Positions 4,996 to 5,320 of a stretch of DNA of 5,320 bases are shown piece after piece. The translations under genes and the position numbers were made by a program. The stretch is from Patescibacteria group bacterium (GTDB lineage Bacteria; Patescibacteriota; UBA1384; XYA2-FULL-43-10; 1-14-0-10-43-13). Position 1 is the stretch's first letter. Every line of letters starts with the position of its first letter. The notes beneath the pieces were generated by a model, which saw only the letters and a program-made list of their open reading frames with translations, made no database searches and had not been told where the DNA came from. The stretch covers positions 1 through 5,320 of the forward strand of contig JAKJEK010000071.1 of NCBI GenBank assembly GCA_022705465.1, read 5' to 3'.

Positions 4996-5025
4996 ATTAT
5001 AAACCCTTTTATTATGGTACGACAA
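4996..5025 (-). promoter_or_regulatory. Promoter of the serine hydrolase gene
   Basis: On the minus strand a perfect -10 TATAAT (5001-4996) is preceded at 18 nt by TTGTCG (5025-5020), matching the -35 consensus at 4 of 6 positions. Transcription would start near 4989, giving a ~24-nt leader that contains the gene's Shine-Dalgarno. Confidence 0.6.
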
Positions 5026-5108
5026 ATCGGTGTGCAGGCATACAACAAACAGGGCACTTGAATATCATCGATACTTTTAGCTACGGTCGAATCTACTTGA
5101 TAATAAAA

Positions 5109-5129
5109 GCCTTGCTGTATCAGCAAGGC
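5109..5129 (-). terminator. Rho-independent terminator of the right-edge minus-strand gene
   Basis: A perfect 9-bp stem (GCCTTGCTG 5109-5117, CAGCAAGGC 5121-5129) with a 3-nt loop is followed on the minus strand by TTTTATTATC (5108-5099). The plus-strand flank has no T run, so it points leftward and ends the gene stopping at 5149. It also insulates the hydrolase promoter downstream. Confidence 0.85.
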
Positions 5130-5148
5130 CGGTTAATCAACACCACTC

Positions 5149-5319
5149 CTAGCCGGGCGGAAGTCCGAGTAGTGCTTTTATCGCCTCACTTGCCACCGAG
5201 AAGTTGATAAGCCAACTACCCCCGACTAGGGTAACGATGTAGATGGTTGGCATTGCCTTGATTGTGGTGACTGCGTAGCGTGAACAGATCTTGTCCAGCG
5301 CCATAAGACCCAGAACCGG
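5149..5319 (-). CDS. C-terminus of an unrecognised membrane protein, cut by the window edge
   Basis: One minus-strand frame stays open from the right edge to TAG (5151-5149), giving 56 residues that end in KALLGLPPG. It contains one strongly hydrophobic stretch (IYIVTLVGGSWLINFSV), suitable for a final membrane helix, preceded by a more polar part (ALDKICSRYAVTTIK). The other two minus-strand frames both contain stops in this stretch. A good terminator lies 20 nt beyond the stop, supporting a real gene end. An internal ATG at 5304 lacks a ribosome binding site, so the gene most likely begins outside the window. I do not recognise the family. Confidence 0.5.
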   Translation of the reverse strand, partial: PVLGLMALDKICSRYAVTTIKAMPTIYIVTLVGGSWLINFSVASEAIKALLGLPPG

Positions 5320-5320
5320 T

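Overview
The window most resembles a bacterial chromosome segment, probably from the Patescibacteria/CPR (a Saccharibacteria-like lineage). This rests on protein resemblance only: a Kef-type antiporter, a small ferritin-like protein and a membrane-anchored serine hydrolase of the kinds often seen there. No rRNA, tRNA or marker gene is present to confirm it. I see no CRISPR array or insertion sequence.

Layout. Positions 1-1636 hold a Kef/CPA2-type cation:proton antiporter that enters from the left edge. An in-frame TAA (1191-1193) breaks it exactly inside the nucleotide-binding loop of its C-terminal RCK/TrkA-N domain, and a probable frameshift near 1582 changes its last residues, so it looks like a pseudogene. 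A symmetrical hairpin terminator (1687-1714) separates it from a convergent minus-strand ferritin-like four-helix protein (1703-2176). The gap 2180-2564 is a divergent regulatory region. It holds a candidate minus promoter for the ferritin-like gene, a perfect 10-bp palindrome, and a strong plus promoter (TTGACA-17-TAAAAT) feeding a leader for an MFS efflux-type transporter (2565-3755), which ends in its own terminator (3763-3787). Convergent to it is a minus-strand serine beta-lactamase-like hydrolase (3940-4965) with a clear promoter. The right edge carries the last 56 codons of a minus-strand membrane protein (5149-5319) followed by a good terminator (5109-5129).

The most interesting element is the MFS leader (about 2364-2525). 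It encodes a short peptide with a good Shine-Dalgarno sequence. Its RNA can form three mutually exclusive pairings: segment 1 with 2 (2377-2396 with 2434-2450), segment 2 with 3 (2434-2450 with 2495-2511), and segment 3 with 4 (the terminator, 2492-2502 with 2510-2520). This is the architecture of a ribosome-stalling transcription attenuator. A ribosome stalled early on the leader peptide would cover segment 1, free segment 2 to pair with segment 3, dissolve the terminator and switch on the transporter. The most economical reading is an antibiotic-inducible efflux cassette. The transporter gene is also clearly more GC-rich than its neighbours in the lines I counted, which suggests the cassette was acquired.
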